Positions 52,600 to 61,180 of a stretch of DNA of 64,000 nucleotides are shown here, in pieces (position 1 is the stretch's first letter; the number at the start of each line of letters is the position of its first letter). The notes beneath the pieces are model-generated. The model was not told where the DNA came from. It worked only from the letters and a program-made list of their open reading frames with translations, and did not search any database. The translations under genes were made by a program, and so were the position numbers. Location: contig NZ_CP162490.1 of the NCBI RefSeq assembly GCF_041245805.1, positions 5,185,001 through 5,249,000 on the forward strand, in the 5' to 3' direction. The DNA is from Xanthomonas sp. DAR 34887 (GTDB lineage: Bacteria; Pseudomonadota; Gammaproteobacteria; Xanthomonadales; Xanthomonadaceae).

Positions 52600-53616
52600 T
52601 CACTCCCCGTACGGATGGACCAACGCGATGCGCCCCTGCGCATCGTGCCGCAGTTCGGTGAGCTTGATCGAGCGCAGGTGGGTGACGCCGCCGGACAGCA
52701 CGGCGTCGTGATAGAACAGGTACCAGGTGCCCTGGAACTCGCAGATGGAATGGTGCGTGGTCCAGCCGACCACCGGGCTCAGCAACGGCCCCTGGTAGGT
52801 GAACGGACCGTAGGGCGAATCGCCGATCGCGTAGCACAGCAGATGCGTGTTGCCGGTCGAGTACGACAGGTAGTAGCGGCCGCCGTACTTGTGCAGCCAC
52901 GGCGCTTCGAAGAAACGGCGCGCATGGTCGCCGGCCAGCAGCGGCTGGCCGTGTTCGTCGACGATGCTGACCTCGCGCGGCGGCTCGGCGAACTGGGTCA
53001 TGTCCGCGCGCAGCCGCGCCACGCGCGGGCCCAGCGCCGGCTCGTCGGCGGCCGGTTCCTCGTGCGCCTGCGCATAGGCGTTGTCGCGGTACTTCTGCAG
53101 CTGCCCGCCCCAGATCCCGCCGAAATACAGATAGTGCTCGCCGTCGTCGTCGGCGAACGCCGCCGGATCGATCGAGTAGCTGCCGTCGATGGCCTGCGGC
53201 TCGGCGGTGAACGGCCCTTCCGGACGCGAACCGATGGCCACGCCGATCTGGAAGATGCCGTCGGCGCGCTTGGCCGGGAAATACAGGTAGTAACGACCGT
53301 CCTTGCACGCCGCATCCGGCGCCCACATCTGCCGCTGCGCCCACGGCACGTCCTTGACGTGCAGCGCCACGCCGCAGTCCACCGCCGGACCATCGGCGCT
53401 GTCCATGCGGAACACGTGGTAGTCCTCCATGTCGAAATGGCCGCCGTCGTCGTTGAAGGCGATGCCGGCGTCGATGTCGTGCGAGGGATAGATGTACAGC
53501 GCACCCTCGAACACGTGCGCCGACGGATCGGCGGTGTAGATGTGGGTGACCAGGGGCTGGGAGATGGCCTTGCTGGCCAGCCTCTGCAGATCGGCGGCGT
53601 CGGTGTCGGCGGACAT
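52600..53616 (-). CDS. Glycoside hydrolase family 43 (beta-xylosidase / arabinofuranosidase type)
   Basis: This 338-residue five-blade beta-propeller enzyme has no signal peptide, so it is probably cytoplasmic. GH43 features are the catalytic-base Asp in YTADPSAHVFEG, the pKa-modulating Asp in QMWAPDAACKDGRYYLYFPA, SIDPAAFADDDGEHYLYFGG, and the acid Glu in RRFFEAPWLHKYGGRYYLSYS. Such enzymes remove xylose or arabinose from xylo-oligosaccharides. It is the third gene of the TBDR-symporter-GH43 operon; the gap to the symporter gene is 30 bases. In a xylan locus with GH10 and UxaC, a xylosidase or arabinofuranosidase role is natural, but the exact specificity cannot be read. Confidence 0.9.
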   Translation of the reverse strand: MSADTDAADLQRLASKAISQPLVTHIYTADPSAHVFEGALYIYPSHDIDAGIAFNDDGGHFDMEDYHVFRMDSADGPAVDCGVALHVKDVPWAQRQMWAPDAACKDGRYYLYFPAKRADGIFQIGVAIGSRPEGPFTAEPQAIDGSYSIDPAAFADDDGEHYLYFGGIWGGQLQKYRDNAYAQAHEEPAADEPALGPRVARLRADMTQFAEPPREVSIVDEHGQPLLAGDHARRFFEAPWLHKYGGRYYLSYSTGNTHLLCYAIGDSPYGPFTYQGPLLSPVVGWTTHHSICEFQGTWYLFYHDAVLSGGVTHLRSIKLTELRHDAQGRIALVHPYGE

Positions 53617-53646
53617 TGCGTACCTAGAGCGTGGGGAGGAAAAACG

Positions 53647-55131
53647 TCAGTTGCCGGGCGTGGCGGCCTGCTGGCGGCGCGCATCCAGTTCGCGTTCGAT
53701 GCGCGATTCCAGCGCCTTGTCGATCTCGTACCAGAACAGCAGCGCCACGCCGAGCAGGAACGGGATCGCGCAATACACGCTGACCGCCAGGCGGATGCCG
53801 CCGGTCACGGCGGCGCTCTGCTGCGGCAGCGCGGCGTCGTAGCCGTAGAACGCCAGCAGGCCGGCGACCAGCGCGCCGCCGACGCTCAGGCCGACCTTCA
53901 GCCCGCACAGCATCGCCGAGAAGATGATCGCCGTGGCGCGGCGGTGGTTCTTCCACTCCGAGTAGTCGGCCACGTCGGCGATCATCGCCCACAGCAGCGG
54001 GATGGTGATCCCGTAGAAGAACCCATGCAGCACGTAGGAGCCGAACACCAGGCCGATCGCCTGCGGCGGATAGACCGCGAACGCCAGCAGGAACAGCGTG
54101 GACACCAGCAGCGCCGCGCCGAACACGTTGCGCTTGCCGTAGCGGTCGGCCAGGCGCTTGGAACAGCCGATGCCGACGATCATCGCCAGGATGCCGCCGG
54201 CGCTGAACACGCTGAAGGCGGAGGTCGGCGCGTCCTGCGGCCAGTGCAGCGCGGTCAGCCCGGCGCTGGCGAGCAGGCCGTTGATGCCGGCGATGAAGGC
54301 GTTGAACCCTGCCTGGTCGAGGAAGCGCGTCAATGCCGCAGCATCCAGGTAGTACTTGAAGTAGTACACGTACATGCCGCCCTTCATCGCCAGGTTGACG
54401 AACACCAGGATGGTCAGGGCCAGCATCACCAGCCACGGCTTGTTGCGGACCAGGTCGCCCAGATCCTTGCGCACGCTGGACGGTTCGGCGGCGATCGGCA
54501 GCACCCGCTCGCGGGTGGTGAGGAAGGTGATCAGAAAGCACAGCGTGCCGACCACCGCGAACAGCGCCATGGTGCGCTGGAAGCCCTGCGCCTTGTCGCC
54601 GTTGCCGAGGATCAGCACCAGCGGCAGCAGCAGCACCTGGATCACGAACTGGGCGATGGTGACCGCGAAGAAGCGGTACGCCGACAGGCTGTTGCGTTGC
54701 TCCATGCTGCCGGTGAGCACGCCGCTGAGCGCCGAGTACGGCAGGTTGTTGGCGACGTAGATCAGCACCAGCAAGGTGTAGGTGGTGAACGCATAGACCA
54801 CCTTGCCCTGCTCGCTCAGCGCCGGGGTGCTGAAGGCCAGCAGCGAGATCGCGCCGAACGGCAGCGCGGTCCACAGGACCCACGGCCGGAACTTGCCCCA
54901 GCGCGTACGCGTGCGGTCGGCGAGCACGCCCACCAGCGGCGTGAACACCAGCGCGCCGACCAGGCCGACCACCGAGATCAGCGTGGCCGCGGTGCCGGCG
55001 GGGATGCGGTAGATGTCGGTGTAGAAGAACGCCAGGAACGTGATCAGGGTCTGGAAGATCAGATTGGCGGCCAGGTCGCCCAGGCTGTAGCCGATCTTTT
55101 CGCTGAGCGGGAGGCGGTGCGTGCTGGTCAT
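53647..55131 (-). CDS. GPH-family sugar:cation symporter (MelB/XynP type)
   Basis: This 494-residue inner-membrane transporter has 12 predicted helices. The glycoside-pentoside-hexuronide family features are LSEKIGYSLGDLAANLIFQTL at the N-terminus, the loop DRTRTRWGKFRPWVLW between helices 2 and 3, NLPYSALSGVLT, and ADVADYSEWKNHRRATAI in the C-terminal half. GPH members carry xylosides, melibiose or glucuronides with Na+ or H+. ATG at 55131 is chosen as the first Met before the KIGYSLGD segment. In this operon it would take xylo-oligosaccharides into the cytoplasm for the GH43 enzyme. Confidence 0.9.
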   Translation of the reverse strand: MTSTHRLPLSEKIGYSLGDLAANLIFQTLITFLAFFYTDIYRIPAGTAATLISVVGLVGALVFTPLVGVLADRTRTRWGKFRPWVLWTALPFGAISLLAFSTPALSEQGKVVYAFTTYTLLVLIYVANNLPYSALSGVLTGSMEQRNSLSAYRFFAVTIAQFVIQVLLLPLVLILGNGDKAQGFQRTMALFAVVGTLCFLITFLTTRERVLPIAAEPSSVRKDLGDLVRNKPWLVMLALTILVFVNLAMKGGMYVYYFKYYLDAAALTRFLDQAGFNAFIAGINGLLASAGLTALHWPQDAPTSAFSVFSAGGILAMIVGIGCSKRLADRYGKRNVFGAALLVSTLFLLAFAVYPPQAIGLVFGSYVLHGFFYGITIPLLWAMIADVADYSEWKNHRRATAIIFSAMLCGLKVGLSVGGALVAGLLAFYGYDAALPQQSAAVTGGIRLAVSVYCAIPFLLGVALLFWYEIDKALESRIERELDARRQQAATPGN

Positions 55132-55160
55132 GGGCCTGGAATCGCGGGAGGAGCTTGCTG

Positions 55161-55287
55161 CCCTCTCCACCGGGAGAGGGGCCGGAGGACGAGGGTACGG
55201 CGAAGGCGGAAGCGGATGGGAGTTGCGGCGCGCCCGGCGGCAGGCCCGCGGCCGACCGCGCGCGCGATGCCCCGCCGTCGCGGGGCA
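55161..55287. repeat. Two intergenic hairpins between TBDR and symporter genes
   Basis: Two perfect 8-bp stem-loops: CCCTCTCC/GGGAGAGG-type arms at 55161-55180 and TGCCCCGC/GCGGGGCA at 55268-55287. The first resembles the GGAGAGGG-type intergenic repeats common in Xanthomonas. Neither has a T-run; they may set differential transcript stability between the receptor and the symporter. Confidence 0.55.
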
Positions 55288-55305
55288 CCGCGTGCTGCGC
55301 CAGGA

Positions 55306-58242
55306 TCAGAACGAACCGCGGATGCCGAGCATGATGGTGCGGCCAGGCTTGTACAGGTCGTAGGTGGCGTTCGGATACTGGAAGGTGGTGCGCAGCGGTT
55401 CGTCGGTGAGGTTGGTGACGTTGAGGGTGATCTGCGGCGCCGAAGGAAGCTTCGCCAGGGTGTAGCTGGCCGACAGGTCCAGCTGCCCGCGCGCATCGGC
55501 CATCAGCCGCGCGTCGGGAATGCCGTTCTGGTTGGCGCCGGAGATGATCATGTCGTCGTTCCAGGCATAGGACAGGCGCACCGAGGCGTTGTTCTTCTCC
55601 CAGTACACGGTGCCGTTCCACAGATTCGGCGCCACGCCCACCGCCACCGCCTGGATGCCGTCGCCCTCGGACTCCTGCTTGACGTGGGTGTAGTTGAGGC
55701 TGAAACCCAGGCCGTCGAGCAGGCGATCCAGCGGCTGCACCCAGATCGCTTCCAGGCCGCGGATGTTGAGCGTGCCGTCGGCGTTGACCTGGGTCTGCAC
55801 GTCCACGGTCGCCGCGTTCGGCCCGCCGCGCTGTTCGATCGCGGCCTGCTGGGTCGCGGTCAGATCGCTGTAGGCCACGCCCAAGTCCAAGAACGGAATG
55901 CGCCGCACGCCGTTGACGGTGAAGCCGTCGATGCGCTTGTCGAACAGGGTCAGGCCGACGAAGCCTTCGCCGCCGGTGTACCACTCGCCGCCGATGTCCA
56001 CGTTGGTGGACCGGTATGGCGCCAGGTTGGAATTGCCCTGGGTGGCGGTCTGCGCGGAGGGATCGCTGAAGTTGGTGTTGGGCAGCATCGCGCTGGGATC
56101 GGGGCGGGTCAGCGTGCGCGAGCCGGACAGGCGCAGCACCACGCTGTCGGCCACGTCCCAGGCCACGTTGAACGAGGGCAACAGTTCGTTGTAGTCCGAG
56201 TTCAGCACTTGGTAGCGGCGCACTCCGCCGACGGTGACCGGGCCGCTGATGGTCTGGTCGGTGGTCACGTAGCGCACACCCGCGTTGAAGCGCATCGAGC
56301 GGTTCCACACGTCGGTCTCGCCGTTGGCTTCGACATAGAAGCCCCAGTTCTTTTCCAGGATGCCGCCGGTGGAGGCGCCGGTGTTGGCCGCGTTGGTCTC
56401 CGGCGCGGCGGCGCTCAGGCCGTAGTAGCCGCTGTCGCGCAGGAAGCGGTCGAAGTCCACGGTGATGAAACTTTCGCCGGACTTGAGGTAGGAAGCCAGC
56501 GCCGACTGCGGGATCAGCGAACCGGCGCCGCCGGTACAGGTGGCGCCGGCGCCGCGGCAGACCAGGGTTTCCCACGCGGTGCTGTTGTCGAAGCCGCGGA
56601 TATGGCGCTCGGCCTGATCGTAGGCGACGCCGACCTTGACGTTGCGCTTGTCCTCGCCGAATTGCAGGTCGGCGCGTGCGCCGCGGGTCTCGGTCTCGCG
56701 CTTCTCGTTGCTGATGTTGAGCCGGCCGCCGGTCCAGCTCCAGCCCAGATTCGGATCGTTGAGATCCAGCGGGCTCTCGATCGAGGGCTGGTCGCCACCG
56801 GTGTTGCTGTAGTCCACGGTGGTGAACGGCGAAGTCACCAGGATGCTCGGCGATTGCCGGTACATCCAGCTGCGCGTGGCATTGGCCTGCACATTAAGCT
56901 TGATGTCCTGGTTCGCGCCGAACAGCAGTTCGGCGCCCGGATTGACGCTCCAGAACTTGACGTTCTCATGGTACGGCCGCGCTTCCAGGAAGAACTGCGC
57001 GTTGGTGAAGGTGGCATCGGTGACCACGCCGTTGCCGTCCACCTGCATGTTCAACGGAATCATGTTCCCGTTGCGCCCGATCAGGTTCATGCTGGTGCGG
57101 TCGGTGTCGCGCGTGGCCTTGGAGAACAGCGTGTCCAAATAGAAATGCGCGGTGTCGCTGGGTCGCCATTCCAGCGACATCACCGACGCGTCGCGGCTGC
57201 GATCGCCCTGCATCTGCACCCGGCGACCCAGGCGCGGGATCAGCGCGTCGCTGATCTGCCCGATGCTCAGGCCGGGGTTGTGCGCCAGCAGCCACGCAGC
57301 ATCGATGCTCTGCCCGGGAGTGAGGCCGGCGCCGGCGGTGACCGGCACGGTATCGGGAATGCGCCAGTTGCCGCCGCCGTTGGCGTTGCACGCGGCCGGC
57401 TGGTTGGTCGATGGCGTGCCGGCCGGCGGGGTCAGCCCGCACTGCGCGTAGGTCAGGCCCGGATTGGTCCAGCCGATGGTCTCGAAACCGTCCACGCCGA
57501 GCTTGCCGCGCACCGAGGCCACGCCGAACAGCGCGCCGAAGGTGCCGGACTCGTTGGTCCAGCTGCCCATCAGCGCGCCGCGTGGCGTGGTCTTCTCGCT
57601 GGTGCTGTTCCAGTCGCCCTGCAGCTGGTAGGTCAGATGCGTACCGGGCCGGTCGAACGGGCGCGCGCTGCGCATGTCGACCACGCCGGACACGCCGCCT
57701 TCGAGCATGCTCGCGGTCGGCGTCTTGCTTACCGTCAACTGGGTGAAGAACTCGGTCGGAAACAGATTCAGGTCCACTTCGCGGTTCTGGTTCTGCGCGT
57801 TGAGGCCGATCGAGGCGGTGGCGATGCTGGCGCCGTTGAGCGTGGTCTTGGTGAAGCTGGTGCCCAGGCCGCGGATGGCGATGTTCAGGCCTTCGCCATT
57901 GACGTCGCGCGAGAGCTGCACGCCGGGGATGCGGTTGAGCGACTCGGCGATGTTCATGTCCGGGAATTTGCCGATGTCCTCGGCGAACACGGTATCGCTG
58001 AAGGTCACCGAATCGCGCTTGGCGTCGGTGGAGAACTGGATGCTGCGGCGATAGCCGGAGACGGTGACCGTATCCAGTTGCTTGACCGCATCGTCGCCGG
58101 CCGCTGCCGGCGATGGCGCCGTCTGCGCCGCAGGCGCTTCTGCGGGCGGTGCGGTCTGCGCCCAGGCGCTGCCCGCGGCCATGCCGAGCAGTGCGGTGGC
58201 CAGTGCATGAGACAACGTGGTGCGCGCGTAACTGTTCTTCAC
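55306..58242 (-). CDS. TonB-dependent receptor of the Xanthomonas/Caulobacter (xylan-type) family
   Basis: GTG at 58242 has GGAGG 7 bases upstream; the product is 978 residues with a signal peptide (cleavage near SAWAQ, residue 28). The plug has QLDTVTVSGYRRSIQFSTDAKRDS and ESLNRIPGVQLSRDVNGEGLNIAIRGLG (TonB-box-like and plug motifs of the TonB-Xanth-Caul group). The barrel ends in IMLGIRGSF with a terminal Phe. Such receptors import plant polysaccharide fragments across the outer membrane with TonB energy. A xyl-box at 58375-58388, about 133 bases upstream, and the downstream symporter and GH43 genes mark xylan fragments as the likely ligand. It heads the leftward operon. Confidence 0.92.
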   Translation of the reverse strand: MKNSYARTTLSHALATALLGMAAGSAWAQTAPPAEAPAAQTAPSPAAAGDDAVKQLDTVTVSGYRRSIQFSTDAKRDSVTFSDTVFAEDIGKFPDMNIAESLNRIPGVQLSRDVNGEGLNIAIRGLGTSFTKTTLNGASIATASIGLNAQNQNREVDLNLFPTEFFTQLTVSKTPTASMLEGGVSGVVDMRSARPFDRPGTHLTYQLQGDWNSTSEKTTPRGALMGSWTNESGTFGALFGVASVRGKLGVDGFETIGWTNPGLTYAQCGLTPPAGTPSTNQPAACNANGGGNWRIPDTVPVTAGAGLTPGQSIDAAWLLAHNPGLSIGQISDALIPRLGRRVQMQGDRSRDASVMSLEWRPSDTAHFYLDTLFSKATRDTDRTSMNLIGRNGNMIPLNMQVDGNGVVTDATFTNAQFFLEARPYHENVKFWSVNPGAELLFGANQDIKLNVQANATRSWMYRQSPSILVTSPFTTVDYSNTGGDQPSIESPLDLNDPNLGWSWTGGRLNISNEKRETETRGARADLQFGEDKRNVKVGVAYDQAERHIRGFDNSTAWETLVCRGAGATCTGGAGSLIPQSALASYLKSGESFITVDFDRFLRDSGYYGLSAAAPETNAANTGASTGGILEKNWGFYVEANGETDVWNRSMRFNAGVRYVTTDQTISGPVTVGGVRRYQVLNSDYNELLPSFNVAWDVADSVVLRLSGSRTLTRPDPSAMLPNTNFSDPSAQTATQGNSNLAPYRSTNVDIGGEWYTGGEGFVGLTLFDKRIDGFTVNGVRRIPFLDLGVAYSDLTATQQAAIEQRGGPNAATVDVQTQVNADGTLNIRGLEAIWVQPLDRLLDGLGFSLNYTHVKQESEGDGIQAVAVGVAPNLWNGTVYWEKNNASVRLSYAWNDDMIISGANQNGIPDARLMADARGQLDLSASYTLAKLPSAPQITLNVTNLTDEPLRTTFQYPNATYDLYKPGRTIMLGIRGSF

Positions 58243-58374
58243 CGTGATCCTCCCCAAAAAACAGGCGACCTGCGGCTCCGTGCGGTTTGACGCGGAGCGA
58301 CCAGCCGACGAAATGCCCGAGCGACGGAAAAACGTGCAGCGACTGCAATGGCCGTGCCTGGCCATGGCCGCGGA

Positions 58375-58388
58375 TGTTAGCGCTACCA
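58375..58388. promoter_or_regulatory. xyl-box (receptor side)
   Basis: TGTTAGCGCTACCA, read on the minus strand as TGGTAGCGCTAACA, is identical to the 14-bp xyl-box described for xylan-inducible genes of Xanthomonas campestris under the LacI-type repressor XylR. It lies upstream of the TonB-receptor operon. The regulator gene is not in this window. Confidence 0.85.
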
Positions 58389-58544
58389 AGATGGCTGTCA
58401 CGCTGCAGGGCAACATAATCCCGCTGCACACGGATACATTGCGGAAAACGTGCGCTTGGGTACGGCGGATGCACGCCGCAGATCGGCGTCGGCATCGCGG
58501 TTTGTGCTGCTGTGCACGATGGATCGCCTGGCGTGGCGTGTTAA

Positions 58545-58558
58545 TGATAGCGCTACCA
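58545..58558. promoter_or_regulatory. xyl-box (transporter side)
   Basis: TGATAGCGCTACCA differs from the box at 58375 by one base and keeps the AGCGCT core dyad. It lies 170 bases upstream of the first box and 177 bases before the MFS transporter start, so it probably controls the rightward operon. Confidence 0.8.
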
Positions 58559-58734
58559 AACGGCGGCAACCGCCGCGCATCGTGGGAATCGAAGCGTATG
58601 CACCGAGCCGGGAACAGCGCAGATTGCGTGTCGCATCGCAGCATCAGACAGCAGCGCGGGTGCAACGCCATCTGCCGCTACCGGACTGCGCAGCGCGCTG
58701 CGCGCAGCTGGATTGTTGTGCCGGTGCCGCGGAC

Positions 58735-60048
58735 ATGATTCCCTCGCCCGGTACCGAGACGAGCGACACCACCTCCGTCACCGCCAGCGGCACGCGCCTG
58801 GGGCGCATGCGCTGGCGCATCTGCGCGCTGCTGCTGGCCGCCACCACCATCAATTACATCGATCGCCAGGTGCTGGGTGTGCTGGCGCCGTTCCTGCAGA
58901 CCCAGATCGGCTGGAACGAAATCGAATACGGCTACATCGTCACCGCGTTCCAGGCCGCCTACGCGCTGGGCCTGCTGTGCAGCGGCGCGGTGATCGACCG
59001 CTTCGGCACGCGCGCCGGCTACGCGCTGGCGATCGGCATCTGGAGCCTGGCGGCGATGAGCCATGCGCTGGCGACCACCTTCATCGGCTTCGCGATCGCG
59101 CGCTTCTTCCTGGGCCTGGGCGAATCGGGCAACTTCCCGGCGGCGATCAAGACCGTGGCCGAATGGTTTCCGCGGCGCGAGCGCGCGCTGGCCACCGGTA
59201 TCTTCAATTCCGGCTCCAATATCGGCGCGATCGTCGCCCCGCTGCTGGTGCCGGTGATCGCCAGCAAATGGGGCTGGCAGTCGGCGTTCCTGTTCACCGG
59301 CGCGCTCAGCGCCACCTGGCTGGCAGTGTGGTGGCTGCACTATCGCGCGCCGGAACAGCAGCCACGCCTGAGCGCGGCGGAACTGGCGCATATCCGCAGC
59401 GACCCGCCCGAACCGGTGCAACGGCTGAGCTGGGCGCAGGTGCTGCGCCACCGCCAGGCCTGGGCATTCGTGGTGGCGAAGTTCGTCACCGATCCGATCT
59501 GGTGGTTCTTCCTGTTCTGGCTGCCCAAGTTCCTGCATGCGGAGTACGGCCTGAGCCTGCTGCAGCTCGGCGCGCCGCTGATCGTGATCTTCGTGCTCGC
59601 CGACGTCGGCAGCATCACCGGCGGCTGGATCGCCGGGCGCTTCATCGCCCGCGGCTGGAGCGTCAACCGCGCGCGCAAGACCGCGATGCTGCTCTGCGCG
59701 TTGGCGGTGGTGCCGATCGTGTTCGCCGCGCGCGCCGACAACCTGTGGCTGGCGGTAGGCCTGATCGGTCTGGCCACCGCTGCGCACCAGGGCTGGTCGG
59801 CCAACCTGTTCACCCTGCCCTCGGACATGTTCCCGCGCCACGCGGTGGCCACCGTGGTCGGCATCGGCGGCTTCGCCGGCGCGGTCGGCGGCATGCTGAT
59901 CGCCACCTTCATCGGCTTTCTGCTGGAGGCCACCGGCAGTTACGTGCCGGTGTTCCTGATGGCCGGCTCGGCCTACCTGCTGGCGCTGGCGCTGGTGCAG
60001 TGGCTGGCGCCGCGCCTGCAGCCGGCGCGGTTGGAAGACAATGCCTGA
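58735..60048 (+). CDS. MFS transporter of the hexuronate/glucarate (ExuT, ACS) family
   Basis: This 437-residue inner-membrane protein has 12 helices. The anion:cation symporter features are INYIDRQVLGVLAPFLQ in helix 1, GLLCSGAVIDRFGTRAGYALAI after helix 2, RFFLGLGESGNFPAAIKTVAEWFPRRERALATGIFNSGSNIGAIVAP (the strongest signature), and IWWFFLFWLPKFL in the second half. ExuT-type carriers import galacturonate or glucuronate. ATG at 58735 is used; longer frames are not supported. It is first in the rightward operon with GH10 and UxaC, fitting uptake of glucuronate released from glucuronoxylan. Confidence 0.9.
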   Translation: MIPSPGTETSDTTSVTASGTRLGRMRWRICALLLAATTINYIDRQVLGVLAPFLQTQIGWNEIEYGYIVTAFQAAYALGLLCSGAVIDRFGTRAGYALAIGIWSLAAMSHALATTFIGFAIARFFLGLGESGNFPAAIKTVAEWFPRRERALATGIFNSGSNIGAIVAPLLVPVIASKWGWQSAFLFTGALSATWLAVWWLHYRAPEQQPRLSAAELAHIRSDPPEPVQRLSWAQVLRHRQAWAFVVAKFVTDPIWWFFLFWLPKFLHAEYGLSLLQLGAPLIVIFVLADVGSITGGWIAGRFIARGWSVNRARKTAMLLCALAVVPIVFAARADNLWLAVGLIGLATAAHQGWSANLFTLPSDMFPRHAVATVVGIGGFAGAVGGMLIATFIGFLLEATGSYVPVFLMAGSAYLLALALVQWLAPRLQPARLEDNA

Positions 60049-60147
60049 CCGCGACCGCTCTGCACACGTCGGGACGCGCGGCCGCGCGGGCATATCCGCG
60101 TCCATCCGACCAGGTTCCGTTCCGCTCTCCCACCGCGAGATGCCACG

Positions 60148-61128
60148 ATGAAAACGATCGCATCGCTCCTGTTCGCGCTGTCGCTGGCGGTTTCCGCCAT
60201 GGCGGGCGCCGCGCCGCTGGCCGCCGGCAAGCAGCGCTTCCTGGGCAGCGCCTATGGCCCGGCGCAAGCCCAGGATTTCACAACCTACTGGAACAAGGTC
60301 ACACCCGAGAACGCCGGCAAATGGGGCAGCGTGGAAGCGATGCGCGGGCGCATGGACTGGAGCGCGCTCGATGAGGCCTACGCCTTGGCCAAGCGCAACG
60401 CCATGCCGTTCCAGATGCACGTGCTGATCTGGGGCAGCCAACAACCGCTGTGGCTGCGGTCGCTGCCGGCGACGGAGCAGCGCGCCGCGATCGAGCAGTG
60501 GTTCGCCGCGGTGGCGCAACGCTATCCGGACATCGACCTGCTGGAGGTGGCCAACGAAACCCTGCCGGGCCACAATCAGCCCGACGACAGGAAAGACGAC
60601 AGCGGCAACTACCTGCAGGCGCTGGGCGGCGCCGGCAGCACCGGCTGGGATTGGGTGCTGCAGTCGTTCCGTCTGGCACGGCGCCATTTCCCCCGTGCCA
60701 GGCTGATGATCAACGACTACGGCATCACCAACAGTGCCGACGCCACGCGCCAGTACCTGCAGCTTATCCAGCTGCTGCAGCGCGAGCACCTGATCGATGC
60801 GATCGGCCTGCAGCAACACGCCTTCGAGACGCGGGCGGACGTGCCGATCTCGGTCCACCGCGCCAACCTCGACACGCTGGCCGCCACCGGGTTGCCGATC
60901 TATGTCACCGAACTCGATCTGGATGGCCCCACCGATGCGCAGCAACTGGCCGACTATCAGCGCGTGTTCCCGCTGTTCTGGGAACACGCGGGTGTGCGCG
61001 GCGTGACCCTGTGGGGCTTTCGCCGCGGCCTGTGGCGCGACAAGGAAGGCGCCTACCTGATCCGCGACGACGGCAGCGAGCGCCCGGCACTGGCCTGGTT
61101 GCGCGACTACGTGGCGAGCAAGCCGTAG
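60148..61128 (+). CDS. Endo-1,4-beta-xylanase, glycoside hydrolase family 10
   Basis: This 326-residue exported enzyme has a signal peptide (cleavage near MAGAA, residue 22). GH10 features are KVTPENAGKWGSVE, MPFQMHVLIWGSQQPLW, and the acid/base Glu137 in DLLEVANETLPGH. The nucleophile Glu255 lies in IYVTELDLDG, with HAFE and TLWGFRRG (substrate Trp) nearby. GH10 enzymes cleave internal beta-1,4 xylosidic bonds, here in the periplasm or outside. The usual N in the acid/base motif (NE) is present, and the length is near the GH10 catalytic core only, with no extra binding module. It lies in the rightward xylan operon. Confidence 0.93.
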   Translation: MKTIASLLFALSLAVSAMAGAAPLAAGKQRFLGSAYGPAQAQDFTTYWNKVTPENAGKWGSVEAMRGRMDWSALDEAYALAKRNAMPFQMHVLIWGSQQPLWLRSLPATEQRAAIEQWFAAVAQRYPDIDLLEVANETLPGHNQPDDRKDDSGNYLQALGGAGSTGWDWVLQSFRLARRHFPRARLMINDYGITNSADATRQYLQLIQLLQREHLIDAIGLQQHAFETRADVPISVHRANLDTLAATGLPIYVTELDLDGPTDAQQLADYQRVFPLFWEHAGVRGVTLWGFRRGLWRDKEGAYLIRDDGSERPALAWLRDYVASKP

Positions 61129-61180
61129 CGCGCAGCGCGCTTCTTCCGACCCTCATTCCTCCGCGACCCGCATTCCGACC

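Larger units (their letters stand above)
58243..58734. other. Divergent regulatory region of the xylan locus
   Basis: This 492-base region lies between the receptor operon (minus) and the transporter-xylanase operon (plus). It carries two xyl-boxes, listed separately, one nearer each operon (133 bases from the receptor start and 177 bases from the transporter start). Frames crossing it are arginine/alanine-rich and not coding. Confidence 0.75.

Noticed and set aside
51724..58290. Plus-strand open frame of more than 2000 codons antisense to GH43, symporter and receptor
   Set aside because: Its translation is arginine/alanine/glycine-rich without any domain, and it mirrors three well-supported genes; a codon-bias shadow.
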